From contig CM060066.1 in NCBI GenBank assembly GCA_030533445.1, forward strand, positions 2,140,749 to 2,204,748: DNA of 64,000 bases. The letters are read 5' to 3'. A model generated the notes under the pieces. That model had not been told where the DNA came from, did no database searches, and saw nothing but the letters and a program-made list of their open reading frames with translations. Made by a program: the position numbers and the translations under genes. Source of the stretch: Cyprinodon diabolis. Taxonomy: Eukaryota > Chordata > Actinopteri > Cyprinodontiformes > Cyprinodontidae. This document shows positions 11,118-22,282 of the stretch, piece after piece (within the stretch, counting starts at the first letter, position 1; each line of letters begins with the position of its first letter).

Positions 11118-11800
11118 TTTTTTCGTACTTTTACAACTTTATTCTGTAATTTTATGACTTTATTCTCGTACTTTTATGACTTTATTTTCGTAATTTTATG
11201 ACTTTATTCTCTTAATTTTATGACTTTATTTTCGTATTGTTACGACTTTATTCTTGTAATTTTATGACTTTATTCTCGTAATTTTATGACTTTATTTTCG
11301 TATTGTTACGACTTTATTCTCGTAATTTTATGACTTTATTTTCGTATTGTTACGACTTTATTTTCGTAATTTTATGACTTTATTCTCGTAATTTAATGAC
11401 TTTATTTTCGTAATTTTATGACTTTATTCTCGTAATTTAATGACTTTATTCTCTTAATTTTATGACTTCATTTTCGTATTGTTACGACTTTATTCTTGTA
11501 ATTTTATGACTTTATTTTCGTAATTTTATGACTTTATTTTCGTATTGTTACGACTTTATTCTCGTAATTTTATGACTTTATTTTCGTAATTTTATGACTT
11601 TATTCTCGTAATTTAATGACTTTATTTTCGTAATTTTATGACTTTATTCTCGTAATTTAATGACTTTATTCTTGTAATTTTATGACTTTATTTTTGTAAT
11701 TTTATGACTTTATTCTCGTAATTTTATGACTTTATTTTTGTATTGTTACGACTTTATTGTCGTAATTTTATGACTATTCTCGTTGCGACTTTATTCTGGT
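11118..11800. repeat. 22-bp tandem array, about 31 units
   Basis: Head-to-tail units of the type TTTATTCTCGTAATTTTATG, about 22 bp, with two alternating variants (ATTCTCGTAATTTTATGAC and ATTTTCGTATTGTTACGAC). The alternation is irregular, suggesting expansion by blocks. No inverted flanks were seen. Confidence 0.9.
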
Positions 11801-11864
11801 AATGTTGCGATTTTATTCTCGAAATAGAAGGAAAAAAAAACCTAGCCTGGCCCTACTAATAAAT

Positions 11865-12010
11865 AATAATAAAACTAATTATTATCCAGCAAATCAGTTT
11901 TAAACAAAATAACAAACTTTGCTGAATAAAATAAGTATCTTAAACATTGCCTGTCCTGCCTAACTTCAAACTGTAAAAACGAATATAAAATAAATAGTGC
12001 ACATTTCTGG
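11865..12010 (-). repeat. Dispersed repeat, paired with 44440-44605
   Basis: The reverse complement shares ACAGTTTGAAGTTA, AAGATACTTATTTTATTCAG and AAAGTTTGTTATTTT with the plus strand at 44500-44580. The two copies lie in opposite orientation. Class unknown. Confidence 0.6.
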
Positions 12011-12204
12011 TGAAACAGCAAACTTGTGCAAACTTGTAAACACATTTGTGGAAGGTGTTCCGCCCGGAAAGCAGCATCAGTATTTAAATTCCTCCCCCCC
12101 ATCCTGCTCTGTTTTTTCCCGCTATCTTCTCCATGAGCAACACTTGTTTCGACCAATGGGATGAGGGGATTCTGGATCGTTACATATATATTGTCAGCTC
12201 ATTG

Positions 12205-12405
12205 GTCACAACGCAGGACAGGGACGGGAACAAGTTTACCGTAAGTTTTGTATATAAAGGGCCCTTGTTCTTTATGTTCCGTTAGCATTTTACTGATTAT
12301 TTTTTTACTCTCACAGTAATACGGGACAAAGTGCGTTCCTTTTCCACTAAATACGGAACAGGTACCTCTATTTCTAAATACGGAACCATTCCATTTTTCA
12401 AATGA
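12205..12405 (-). repeat. Dispersed repeat, paired with 42637-42842
   Basis: GTCACAACGCAGGACAGGG, ACTCTCACAGTAATACGGGA and ACAAAGTGCGTTCCTTTT occur here; their reverse complements appear in the same order at 42637-42842. A dispersed family present in both orientations; class unknown. Confidence 0.65.
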
Positions 12406-13911
12406 AAAAAATGAAAAGTTGCCAAAAAAAAAAATCCATTTGTTTAAAAATGTGATCATCAGTTTCTAATCAGATTCTGTTGACGGATGCTGAATTAAAC
12501 CTGATTTTAGCAAAATTGGCCTAATTTCTTCCAAAGCTTTTTATGGGTTCTGAGCGTTGGCTCGATGCGGACCTCCTCTGCTCATCTCTGCTTAAAATCC
12601 ACAGCTTAGCGCTAACCTTCACTCCTGCTGCTCCAATCGTCACCAGGGATCCCTGGTTGCTCCGCAGTGGAGCCGTTCTCACAGCTCTTTATTAGTCGAG
12701 CTGCATTTTATCATCCGCTGACAGAAAACGCACTGAAGTCTCTGCCTGCCTGCTCAGGGAACTGCATAATTTGTCCAAATCTGAGAAAACATCTGGGTGG
12801 TGAATAATGAAACAGAGCAGGGAGAAATAAATGAAGCTTTCCAGAAGAAAAAAAAAAAAAAGCTGCATGTTTTGGGATTTTGAGATGAATAAAAGCTGCT
12901 TGACAGCAAATGGAATGTGTCCACTGGAAATCATTGCGGTGCGCATATTTAATTTGCCTTTGATAATCCCGAAGGAGTGATGAATATTCTGTATGACTTG
13001 ATCTCGTTTAGCCAAGTGTTGTCGAGCCGCAGCATTAGGAAGCAGAAACGATGGACGGATCTCTTTCCTTCTCCCCTTTTCACTTCCTCCTCTTTTTCTT
13101 TCTTCTCTCAGTCACCTTTCATACAAAAGACAAAGTGCTTTGGTGAAAACCCTGAAACGGAACAGGATGGAGATCCAGAATTTAGTCAGGGTCATTAGAG
13201 ACAAAGCAGAAGGCCAAAAAGGCTCATGGTGAGCTCAAGCGTTGCGGCTAATTGGCTGCAATAAATGAAGGTTAGCTGGAGATAATCTCTGCAGGAAACG
13301 CTTCGTTCTTCCCACCACTGAACCCCACAAAGATAAACTGATCCTAAGCATCTTCAAAGGGGGAAAGTTCATCATTTGGGGCTTTATTTAGAGTAATTTT
13401 ATTATTATTATTTTTAAAACATTTAATTAATTAATTATTTTCATATCAGATAGTATTTATATCAACTTTAATAGGATATTATTCCACACAGTTTCCTGCT
13501 CTCATCATAGAATCAACAGCATTAAAAATTATGTTTGTTTATAAAAGAAAAAGAAATTTAAAACTAAAAATAATCAATCTGTCTCCTAATAATTAGTGTC
13601 ATGACACTGATTTATGGGTTGGTAATTATAATACACTTATAGCCTGGTAACAGGATAATTATTCTGTAAATATTGTTGGAATGTCTACATCACTCTTTAG
13701 GTTTAGTGATTAATAATGACACTTTTTTGTGAATTTCCTCCAATGTTTTGGTGGACACGCTGCTTGTTGTTTTTATTTTTTTAGAAGCACTTTTCCATAA
13801 CAGCAGGCATCCGGAGTTACTGTTACTGTTTTTATAATCCCTCCTTTCTCTTAGAATATCAACAAAGAATAATTTTCCTGCAGAGTGATCTGTGATGATG
13901 TCTGCTCTCAC
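12406..13911. other. Intronic DNA, nothing recognised
   Basis: Unique-looking sequence with a few homopolymer runs (A-run near 12847). No supportable gene or repeat. Confidence 0.45.
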
Positions 13912-13918
13912 ATTCCAG

Positions 13919-14976
13919 TACGGAGGAGGATTAGGGCCACTAAAAAAAAAGTTAACTGATTTTGTTTTATTTTTATCAGTATAGCATGGGAAAAAGTCAG
14001 AATTCTCACTTTAATCTCAGAATTCTGAAAAAGTCAGAATTCTGAGATTGAAGTCAGAATTCTAAGAAAAAAGTCAGAATTCTGAGAAAAAAGTCAGAAT
14101 TCGGAGATTAAAGTCAGAATTCTGAGAAAAAAGTCAGAATTCTGAGATTAAAGTCAGAATTCTGAGAAAAAAGTCAGAATTCTGAGATTAAAGTCAGAAT
14201 TCTGAAAAAAAAAGTCAGAATTCTGAGATTTAAGTCAGAATTCTGAAAAAAAAAGTCAGAATTCTGAGAAAAAAAGTCAGAATTTGGAGATTAAAGTCAG
14301 AATTCTAAGAAAAAAGTCAGAATTCTGAGACAAAAAAGTCAGAATTCTGAGAAAAAAAGTCAGAATTCTGAGATTAAAGTCAGAATTCTAAGAAAAAAGT
14401 CAGAATTCTGAGAAAAAAAGTCAGAATTCGGAGATTAAAGTCAGAATTCTGAGAAAAAAGTCAGAATTCTGAGATTAAAGTCAGAATTCTGAGAAAAAAG
14501 TCAGAATTCTGAGATTAAAGTCAGAATTCTGAAAAAAAAGTCAGAATTCGGAGATTAAAGTCAGAATTCTGAAAAAAAAGTCAGAATTCTGAAATTAAAG
14601 TCAGAATTCTGAAAAAAAAGTCAGAATTCTGAGAAAAAAAGTCAGAATTTGGAGATTAAAGTCAGAATTCTAAGAAAAAAGTCAGAATTCTGAGAAAAAA
14701 GTCAGAATTCTGAGAAAAAAGTCAGAATTCTGAGAAAAAAAGTCAGAATTCATAGATTAAAGTCAGAATTCTAAGAAAAAAGTCAGAATTCTGTGAAAAA
14801 AGTCAGAATTCTGAGATTAAAGTCAGAATTCTGAGAAAAAAGTCAGAATTCTGAGATTAAAGTCAGAATTCTGAGAAAAAAAGTCAGAATTTCTGACTTT
14901 TTTCCCATGTAAACTGAAATAAAATTTAAAAATCAGTTAACTTTTTTTTTTTCAGTGGCCCTAATCTTCTTCCGTA
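13919..14976. mobile_element. Inverted-repeat element filled with a tandem array, copy 1
   Basis: Left arm TACGGAGGAGGATTAGGGCC at 13919 and right arm GGCCCTAATCTTCTTCCGTA ending at 14976 are inverted repeats. With their inner parts (GTTAACTGATTTT..., CCCATG) they span about 75 bp on each side. TTCCAG flanks both ends (13913-13918 and 14977-14982), a 6-bp (possibly 7-bp ATTCCAG) target duplication. The interior is almost wholly a 20-bp tandem array. No coding capacity, so non-autonomous. Confidence 0.8.
13995..14905. repeat. 20-bp tandem array, about 45 units
   Basis: Units of AAAGTCAGAATTCTGAGATT alternate with the AAAAAAGTCAGAATTCTG form. Each holds the self-complementary core CAGAATTCTG. 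Unit length varies mainly in the A-run. The same unit fills the sister element at 20856. Confidence 0.92.
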
Positions 14977-14982
14977 TTCCAG

Positions 14983-15513
14983 AGATCAGCTAGTGCTATT
15001 TTTTTTTTTTTTTTTTGTACATGCAATTTTTGTCAGTGCTTTTTTTTTAAAGACATCAAAAGTTTCCATTGCTAAAGCTCAATTATAATAATCAACATTC
15101 ATGTCCTGAGAGATTATATTTAGTTTAGGAAAAAGAAAATTGTATTTTCAACTCTGTATTTTGCTTCTACTAGAAAAAAAATCTATATTCTATTCAATTG
15201 AGAAAGATGCTTAAGGGTTGCTGTTGTTGAAAATAATTTTCAACTGACACAGCACTAAGAAAGAGGAAATTTGCAAAATGGGCAAAAAATTGATTTGAAC
15301 TACGATTAATAACTCAAATAGTATAAAAGATGCAGAGATGGTATGGGTATAACCTAGCTGTTATTATAAACCCCAGGAAAGAAGGATTGTTCCTTATATG
15401 AGACTCTTAATTTGGAAGAAGTTTTTAAATTGTCCTGTTGTGAACTCTCGGTTGGTTGACCAAAAATATTAGTTGAAAATATATTTTACATGAATCCTGC
15501 TCATTAAAGTGAT
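14983..15513. other. AT-rich intronic DNA
   Basis: Contains a long T-run (about 14999-15016). Nothing else recognised. Confidence 0.5.
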
Positions 15514-15517
15514 GTAG

Positions 15518-16344
15518 TGTAACACGGGGAAATTACACGGATGGTGACCGAGGACGTGGCCCTAAACCAATTAGTAGACCGCTAAAAATAACATCAAATG
15601 GCCTAGGGTCTCCCAATTAAATGTACATAGGTAGGTCTGGCTTAAAATGAGGAAACAGAATCAGTATACAAATTATAAATTTTATTTATGGATTATTTTA
15701 CAATTAGAAGACAAACTTTATTGTTCTACTTTAAAATCCAATAAGGCACAGGAACCCATGACAAAACAAGAAGCAATCTGAGACTCTAGAAACACACTGC
15801 AAACCACGTTAGTAACACACAAGATAAGACAAGATCATATTAATTTAGAAAAACAAGAATCTTACGTTGCGTCCTGTAGAGCTGTGCCTAATCAGCCTAT
15901 TTTTAAAAGAAATAAATGGTTGTTCTGGTTCTGTAGTGCCCGTGCTACTACTCCAACTCTAGAGAAAACCTTTTACCAAAACCAAGAGCACAACAAAAAA
16001 AAGGTCTCAATGGTGAGAGCATAATAAGCAACAGCAGCAATCTTCATCAGCCTCAGACGGGTATATGCAGACGCTGCAGTGAAAACACACAACTCTTCCA
16101 GAAGCCCGAATATCCAGATCCAAATTCTAGTGCAGCAGCACGGCTCCCAACGCTCATTCAAAAGGATCTACTGCACACCAAACTGAGCCGACGCTCATAG
16201 CTCGCTCGGCACACCTGGTGCCTATATACGCTAATGAGCCTGTCAATTCTGTAAAGCAGACGTGAAGGTAGAGAAACGGAGCTTTGATGCGTTCAAGGAC
16301 CCGAAACGGGTGGGAATTTACACCCAATAAACCACCCGGTTACA
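15518..16344 (+). mobile_element. Solo LTR of a retroelement
   Basis: Starts TGTAACACGG and ends CCCGGTTACA, giving short inverted TG...CA termini. GTAG stands immediately outside both ends (15514-15517 and 16345-16348), a 4-bp target duplication. A TATA-like CTATATACG near 16221 and CAATAAA near 16324 fit promoter and polyadenylation signals on the plus strand. About 827 bp; no gag/pol sequence follows, so internal recombination probably left one LTR. Retroviral versus other LTR origin cannot be told. Confidence 0.65.
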
Positions 16345-16348
16345 GTAG

Positions 16349-17567
16349 GAAGAAGAGTAGGTTTACAACAATGAACACATGGCATTTGTGTTGACACATG
16401 GCGTGGTCGTCCATTCTGAAAGCTAGGAGCACTTTTTATATTTCAACCTATATTTGATCTCGAGAACCTGAGAGATCTGGACATTTTAGAATGTTTGTGA
16501 ACTAAGATATTAATTCTAAATGGCTATAAGAACAGGAGGGAACATCATGCTGAGGTAAGCTAGTTTAACATTTGTTGTGCCACTAAAATAATTGAGAAGC
16601 AAGCTCTTTAGAAGTTCTTTCTGTTCAGTCTGGTTGGCTTCTACATGCATCGTTGTGATCAAATAAACATACAACAGCTATTTATTTGTGAGGATTAAAC
16701 TTTGTGTGTCCTCCCTTTTTAAGCTTGGCCCTACTTTGTGCACCACCAATAGTTAGAACTGGTCCAGCATGTTGATTTAGGTCATAAAGCAGCAGCTCAC
16801 TTGCTCCAGTGTCTCTTTACAACACATCAAGGCTCTGGCCAAGATCGCTCACTTACCAGGCTTATCGTAAGTACGATGAGCTTAACCTCAACCTCCAGCT
16901 CTGTGGCTTGAAATTTCCTCTAATTAGCAGTGGCTACATGACTGAGGTCAGTCTGTGGTTTCTGGAAACCACTTAAAGGGGCTAATTAACCAGCTTTCCA
17001 AAACACACTCAGACACTGAAAATGGCCGGGGCTTCTAAGCATGGAAATCACATCATATTCCACTAAGAAATACCTTTCCTGCTAAATTCTTGTATTGGGA
17101 GTTAACATGTGCAAATTCTACAGAAGAGCTGTGGACTTCACCTTTTAAGCTAGGTGCTGAAAACATTTCTATCAGTTACTCAGACTAAAGATGTTTATCT
17201 AAACTTAATTTAGGATGGCATTATTTGATCAGAAACAGAACATTGAACCCTTATAAAAAAGGTTTTATAAACACTTCTGGATTAAATAAATGTAGTTTGA
17301 TAGACAGCTAGTGGCAGGACATGACTTACCTGGCTATAAAAATGCAGAAACTAAACTTTAAAGACCTATTTTGTGACAAATGCTGGAAAACTTGTATATT
17401 CAAGGAGATTTACCACAGCCAGAGTTATGACATTCTAAACGGTCTGTTTCCAACTTGCTGTGTTGAAAAGTACGCTTCGTTCTTTGTTCTCATCCAGTTG
17501 TGAAGGCATCAAAAGCCTCTGTCCCAGTAAAATTCCCCAGTTAACATGTGCTTTTCAAACATGGGTC
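16349..17567. other. Intronic DNA, nothing recognised
   Basis: No shared repeats, arrays or domains seen. Confidence 0.45.
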
Positions 17568-17873
17568 AACAGGCTTTTGCCCCGGAATATTTCATAGGGT
17601 GGACACCTTGGTGTACATTTTTTAAATTCAGACTCTCTGAAATGCTATTTCCTGAAATTTGAGGTGGTATGCAGCTACATTTTTGTCTTTGTTCCAACCC
17701 TACTTTTTTCCTGATTATGGAGAATATGTGTGCTTGAATAGAGGTGGAAATTTCATAAGGAAGACATGAGATCATGTCTAGGTACAATATTATGTTTTAT
17801 AGGTTAATTCAGTCACAAAGGTTAATGCTACATTCACATCACGATTTGAACAGCAAATGCTGCTTCATTTTAA

Positions 17874-18416
17874 CCTGACTCCAACAGATGGATTTGCTCC
17901 GCATATCCATCTGGAAACCTTCGGTTGAAGACATTTTGGGAAGGGGCGAAAATACTGGTTAGCTGATTGGCCTATGTTGGTGATAGACGGGCCAAATAAA
18001 CCAATCAGATCAACGAAGCATATGACGTACTAACAGAGCGACGACGAAGAGGAGCCAATTGATAGATCAAACTCTTGCCGAAACCAGTCGGGAGAAGAGC
18101 AAAAACATCTTTTCCTCTGATAAAGCCTCCAGAGCAGTGTTTTGCTCTTCTTTCAGTGAAGAAATACTCTGTAATTCCGATAAAACTTGCTCGATAGCCA
18201 CGCTAACGCTAGTTTCATCGGCTGAAGCCGCCATGTTCTTTAGACTGAACTGTCGCGCTTCTCGTTGCGTCACACCTCAACCCGCCTCAAAGCCAACGCT
18301 GATTGGACGTTCGTTTGGTGAACGGCTCCAAATTTTCTTTAACGGAGAGTCTCCAGACTGATTAGCGAGTGAAACCTTGAAAGCTTGCGAGATCAGGATG
18401 GTCTCACGAGGCTAGG
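17874..18416 (-). mobile_element. RecQ-fragment element, copy 2, with TTAA flanks
   Basis: Starts CCTGACTCC and ends GGCTAGG, with TTAA directly outside both ends (17870-17873, 18417-18420). Copy A of the host repeat lacks the insertion here. TTAA duplication with CC...GG ends is the pattern of piggyBac-type elements (Kolobok elements also use TTAA); the terminal inverted match is short (CCTNNCYYC). It carries a RecQ-like fragment but no transposase, so it is non-autonomous. Confidence 0.6.
18041..18273 (-). pseudogene. RecQ-family helicase fragment, frameshifted
   Basis: Same minus-strand start as the 7.4-kb copy (MTQREARQFSLKNMAASADE). One base is missing after QNTALEA, so the frame becomes LSEEKMFLLFSRLV instead of the Walker A region. 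The PTGFGKS-coding DNA is still present out of frame. The damage shows these are dead passengers. Confidence 0.75.
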
Positions 18417-18840
18417 TTAATTTCTGATGCTTGTCCACGTTAAGGTCAGCCGTCCAGTAAAGTGAATCCAGATGCTTCTGCTGCTCCTGTGTTTAAACCA
18501 GAGAGCAGCTTTGCTATATTAGCTGTGATCAGCGGGTAAAAAGTAGTTAGAATCTATGTTGAAGTGAGAAAGTCCTCCTGAAAACATGGTCTGTGCAGTC
18601 AGTTCATCCAGATTACCATCCTGCCTTCAAAGATTATTTCTCTGGCGGTGCGCTGTCACTGGGAATCCCCAGCAGCAGCTGCCTTAGGCTCGATCGCCTC
18701 TTGGGGGTTTTCCCTTACGGTTGGTGGCGGCTGGAAGTAGATGTTAGCGTTTTTCAGGTAGCAGAGTCATAGAAGCGAATATATGTTGCCTGAAGGTTTA
18801 GACATTTTAAGTTAATTTAGGAGTTAATAAACTTTTTCAC

Positions 18841-18945
18841 AGCTGCTCAGTGGAGCAGCGGGTAGCACTGCTGTCTTGCAGCAAGAAGGTTCCGCGTTCG
18901 TGTCTAGGTTCCTAGCCCGGGGTCTTCCTGCATGAAGTTTGCATT
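18841..18945 (+). repeat. tRNA-derived SINE head
   Basis: GCTCAGTGGAGCAGCGGGTAGCAC resembles an A box region, TCTTGCAGCAAGAAGGTTCC and GCGTTCGTGTCTAGG a B box, and CTTCCTGCATGAAGTTTGC the body of a common fish SINE. Truncated after about 105 bp. It lies exactly at the right edge of repeat H copy B. Confidence 0.65.
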
Positions 18946-20855
18946 TTCTAAATTTTGGTTTTGTTTTTTCTGATAAAGAGTGCATTTATATAAATGTTTA
19001 AGCCAGAATTTAAAAATGACTTCCCTACGACTTGGAAACATTAGATATATGTGGACAAAATATTGCTGCTGCTCTTTTAGTACAAATGTATAAAACATGG
19101 ATTATAAGGCTTTTGCAGGTTAATATAAAGGCGAGTTGTTGGTCATTTACGACAGATACATTTTGTTTTTTGTTTCATTTGTTTACAAAGAATAAGTGAA
19201 GAAATATATACCTCTATTTTCCCTGCTGTGTCCAACTACAGTAAGAAAATAAAACCGCTAGGATTGTCTATCAGTCCTCACTTCATAGTGAAGAGGAAAA
19301 ATGAACCTGAAGTCTTTTTGTATCTCTCTAAGCTGAGGGGCTCTGGATGAGCGTCACACGTGAACGAGCCTGAATGGTGCTCCTTGCTAAGAGAGTTTAG
19401 ATAAAGTGGTTCTCAATTGTTCATCTTCAGAGACATAATATGCTGACAGACAATGAGAACTTTGGTTTCACACCTTCTCAAGCAGCTTAGATGGTGGCTC
19501 TACTATAACCAACAAGCCCTCGGGCGCTATCCCACTGTTCTCTCTGGAGCCTCATGGAGGGATGGTGTGAAACAATCTGTGAAGTGTAACAGGAACCTGT
19601 CTGCTGGTCTGAGGTGCTACACTGATCCTGTGCCAGCTTGACACCGTTATGCAGCAATCCCTGTTACCTGCAGGCATGCAAAGAACGATTCTTTCCTACA
19701 GAGAGAGTCGGAGAGCGGACAGCCCTGCTTCATGGCATTCCCAGACTGCTCGGACAGTTTCAGCTTGATGTTATTAGCACAGTGAGGCAGATCAGTTGAG
19801 CGCTGTCTAAGCAGGAAAGAATTGAACCCATTGTGACAGAAAAGGCAGTTTGGTCACACAATATCTATGAGTCAAAGGAAGCGTCGGTGCACTTTTATTC
19901 ATCATCGTCTGGGAGGCGGTATGGATCAGGTTTTGGCTGTAGGTGGGCTTAAGGGGGATTCCACTGGAGCCACAACTCACTGCAGCCTTAAAAATGACAA
20001 AAAGCTAGAAATAGTTAAAAAATACACAGACTGATCCCACAAAATATGCTAAATCTTCTTTCCTGTTTTACAAATCAGTAATAGCTTCTGCCTTCATCTT
20101 GGTATTTTGTTCCCAAAATACATCCTTGTTGTAGCTAACTGTTTTATGGCCATATGTATTTTTATTTTCAAAGTTAGCCTTGGCGTATGTGGAAAGCTCA
20201 CTGCCTCTTAAATGCAGCGGTGGTTTGTAAAAGCTGGCAAAACATCTTCCGTCTTGTTTTTGTCTGTTATCCTGCTAAGATTGGAGGGTAGAGGAGTGAA
20301 AAGTATTATTGTTTATTACTCCAGTAGTAGTAAAAAATCCTGCTGCTTAGAAACACTTTTATAGAAGTTATATGATTCAACTTAAGCTTTTTACTCCAGT
20401 AAAAGTATAAAAGTAATGCAGGAAAAAATGTTAAGGTTTTGGATGATTAAATTAAATTAAATTCAGGATCAGGCTGTTTTCTGACGAAAAGTGGGATTGA
20501 GACAGGATCAGTTTTACCCTGCTAAATGTTTTTTTTTTTAAACAAACAAAGAAATACTCAAATTTTTATAGCCAAATTTATCTTTTTTTTTGTTCTAATT
20601 ATGATTTTATAAAAAAAAATTAATTTAATTTAATTTTAACTTAAATTAAGTTAAAATATGTAAAATTCCTAAATTATGAATGCAGATTGGCCTAATATTC
20701 CAAATAATTCATATCATTTAACAAAGTATTTGTACTTTGTTAAATGACACTATGGGGTTACTATGGATGATACAGTGGTTTGACATTATTACGAATAAGT
20801 GTTGCTTTTCAGACCTTTGCCCTTAAAATTCACTTCAATTTATTATACTGTGAGG
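18946..20855. other. Intronic DNA with a small hAT-like scrap
   Basis: Nothing convincing except 20290-20425, where ACTCCAGTAAAAGTATAAAAGT resembles the sub-terminal sequence of the hAT-like element at 24963-27883, and the hairpin at 20714-20747. Confidence 0.35.
20714..20747. repeat. Perfect 15-bp hairpin, 4-base loop
   Basis: TCATTTAACAAAGTA, loop TTTG, then the exact complement. The low GC suggests a foldback, not a terminator; no adjacent gene end. Confidence 0.8.
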
Positions 20856-21249
20856 TACGGAAGAGGATTAGGGCCAGTGGAAAAAAAAGTTAACTGATTT
20901 TTAAATTTTATTTCAGTTTAGTATGGGAAAAAAGTCAGAATTCTGACTTTAATCTCAGAATTCTGACTGAATTCTGACAATAAAAAAAGTCAGAATTCTG
21001 AGATTGAAGTCAGAATTCTGACAATAAAAAAAGTCAGAATTCTGAGAAAAAAGTCAGAATTCTGAGATTAAAGTCAGAATTCTGCGAAAAAAGTCAGAAT
21101 TCTGAGAAAAAAGTCAGAATTCTGAGATTAAAGTCAGAATTCTGCGAAAAAAGTCAGAATTCTGAGAAAAAAGTCAGAATTCTGAGAAAAATGTCAGAAT
21201 TCTGACTTTTTTCCCATGTTAAACTGAAATAAAATTTAAAAATCAGTTC
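20856..21249. mobile_element. Inverted-repeat element with tandem array, copy 2 (right end lost)
   Basis: Left arm TACGGAAGAGGATTAGGGCC matches copy 1. The interior holds about 12 units of the AAAGTCAGAATTCTG array. The right arm runs CCCATGTTAAACTGAAAT to AATCAGTT and stops about 40 bp short of the expected end, so no target duplication can be tested. Confidence 0.78.
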
Positions 21250-22282
21250 AATCAATTTATGGTATAAAAAGTTTAATCAGGCTGTTTTCGTAAACATATT
21301 TAATGGTGAAGTGACCTAAACTGTAAATGTAAAGAGAGAAATGGCAGCCGGTCCGTTATCAAACACCACGGATGTACGGCGTGAACTCAGGCTCTTCTGG
21401 GGACGTTTGCTGCGTTCTAAATCTTAGTTGTTTTAAGTTTATTTCGTTAACAAACCGTCAGAAGCAGGAAGGACCCAAAAGTCTCACTGATTAATCTTCT
21501 GCTGCTGTACACAGAGTGTTACTGACAATACGCAGAGCTTGTCTGTGTTTGTTTACTGTATGTGATATGTAGATACAGTAATTGGGTCCTTGGGGTGAAG
21601 ATATCTTGTGTTTCCCAAACAGACACAAATATTCAAGAGAAGAGAAGAACAGAACGGTTAATGCATCAGGAGGAGAAACATTTGAAGTGGTGAAACTGGA
21701 AGCCTCCTGCAAAGAGCTAAATTAAAGTCCTGGACAGATACACTGGTGTGAACACTCACAGCCAAACTGGATTAGAAGTAGAGATATTAATAATGTATGA
21801 ATCTGTCTGTGATGCCGGCGGAGGAGGACCGGAGTCTCGGACGGCCGGGGCCTTAATGAAGCCGGGCATGTCTGCCTCACTGCGCTGCCAAAAAGGCATG
21901 AATAAACATCAGCCGGCTAATTAAACTCAGCTCTGGCAAATGTGTTTGCCAGTAAACAAGCGTCAGAAAGGGGGCTGTTGCACACACTTAGTGGGAACGC
22001 TAACACCAGACCTTCGCTCTCCGTAAAGTTATGCACTCTGGAGAGGAGCAGACACAGATAAAAGAGAAAAAAAGGGTTAGATCCTTGACCTCATTCTTCC
22101 CCAACTTTAAATTTCCTGGTACATTTCCTCCTGTTGGTTTAAGCAAAATTCGTAGAAAACTAAAATACAAGAAAACACATTTTATAGTTGAGAGTCTAGC
22201 TTCAGATTTATCACTTTAAAAACCTCCTCAGGTTAGCATCCTTGTTTTTAGAATAAGCTTTTACCTGGATATGTTACAGTTT
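21250..22282. other. Intronic DNA, nothing recognised
   Basis: Short open frames without domains; no shared repeats. GC is a little higher near 21820-21880. Confidence 0.45.

Larger units (their letters stand above)
17568..18840 (+). repeat. Long dispersed repeat H, copy B
   Basis: Starts GGCTTTTGCCCCGGAATATT and ends near GAGTTAATAAACTTTTTCAC. Collinear with copy A except for a 543-bp RecQ-fragment element (17874-18416) at a site uninterrupted in copy A, and for lacking copy A's ~540-bp middle. The stretch 18420-18640 is nearly identical to 8325-8560. Confidence 0.75.
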
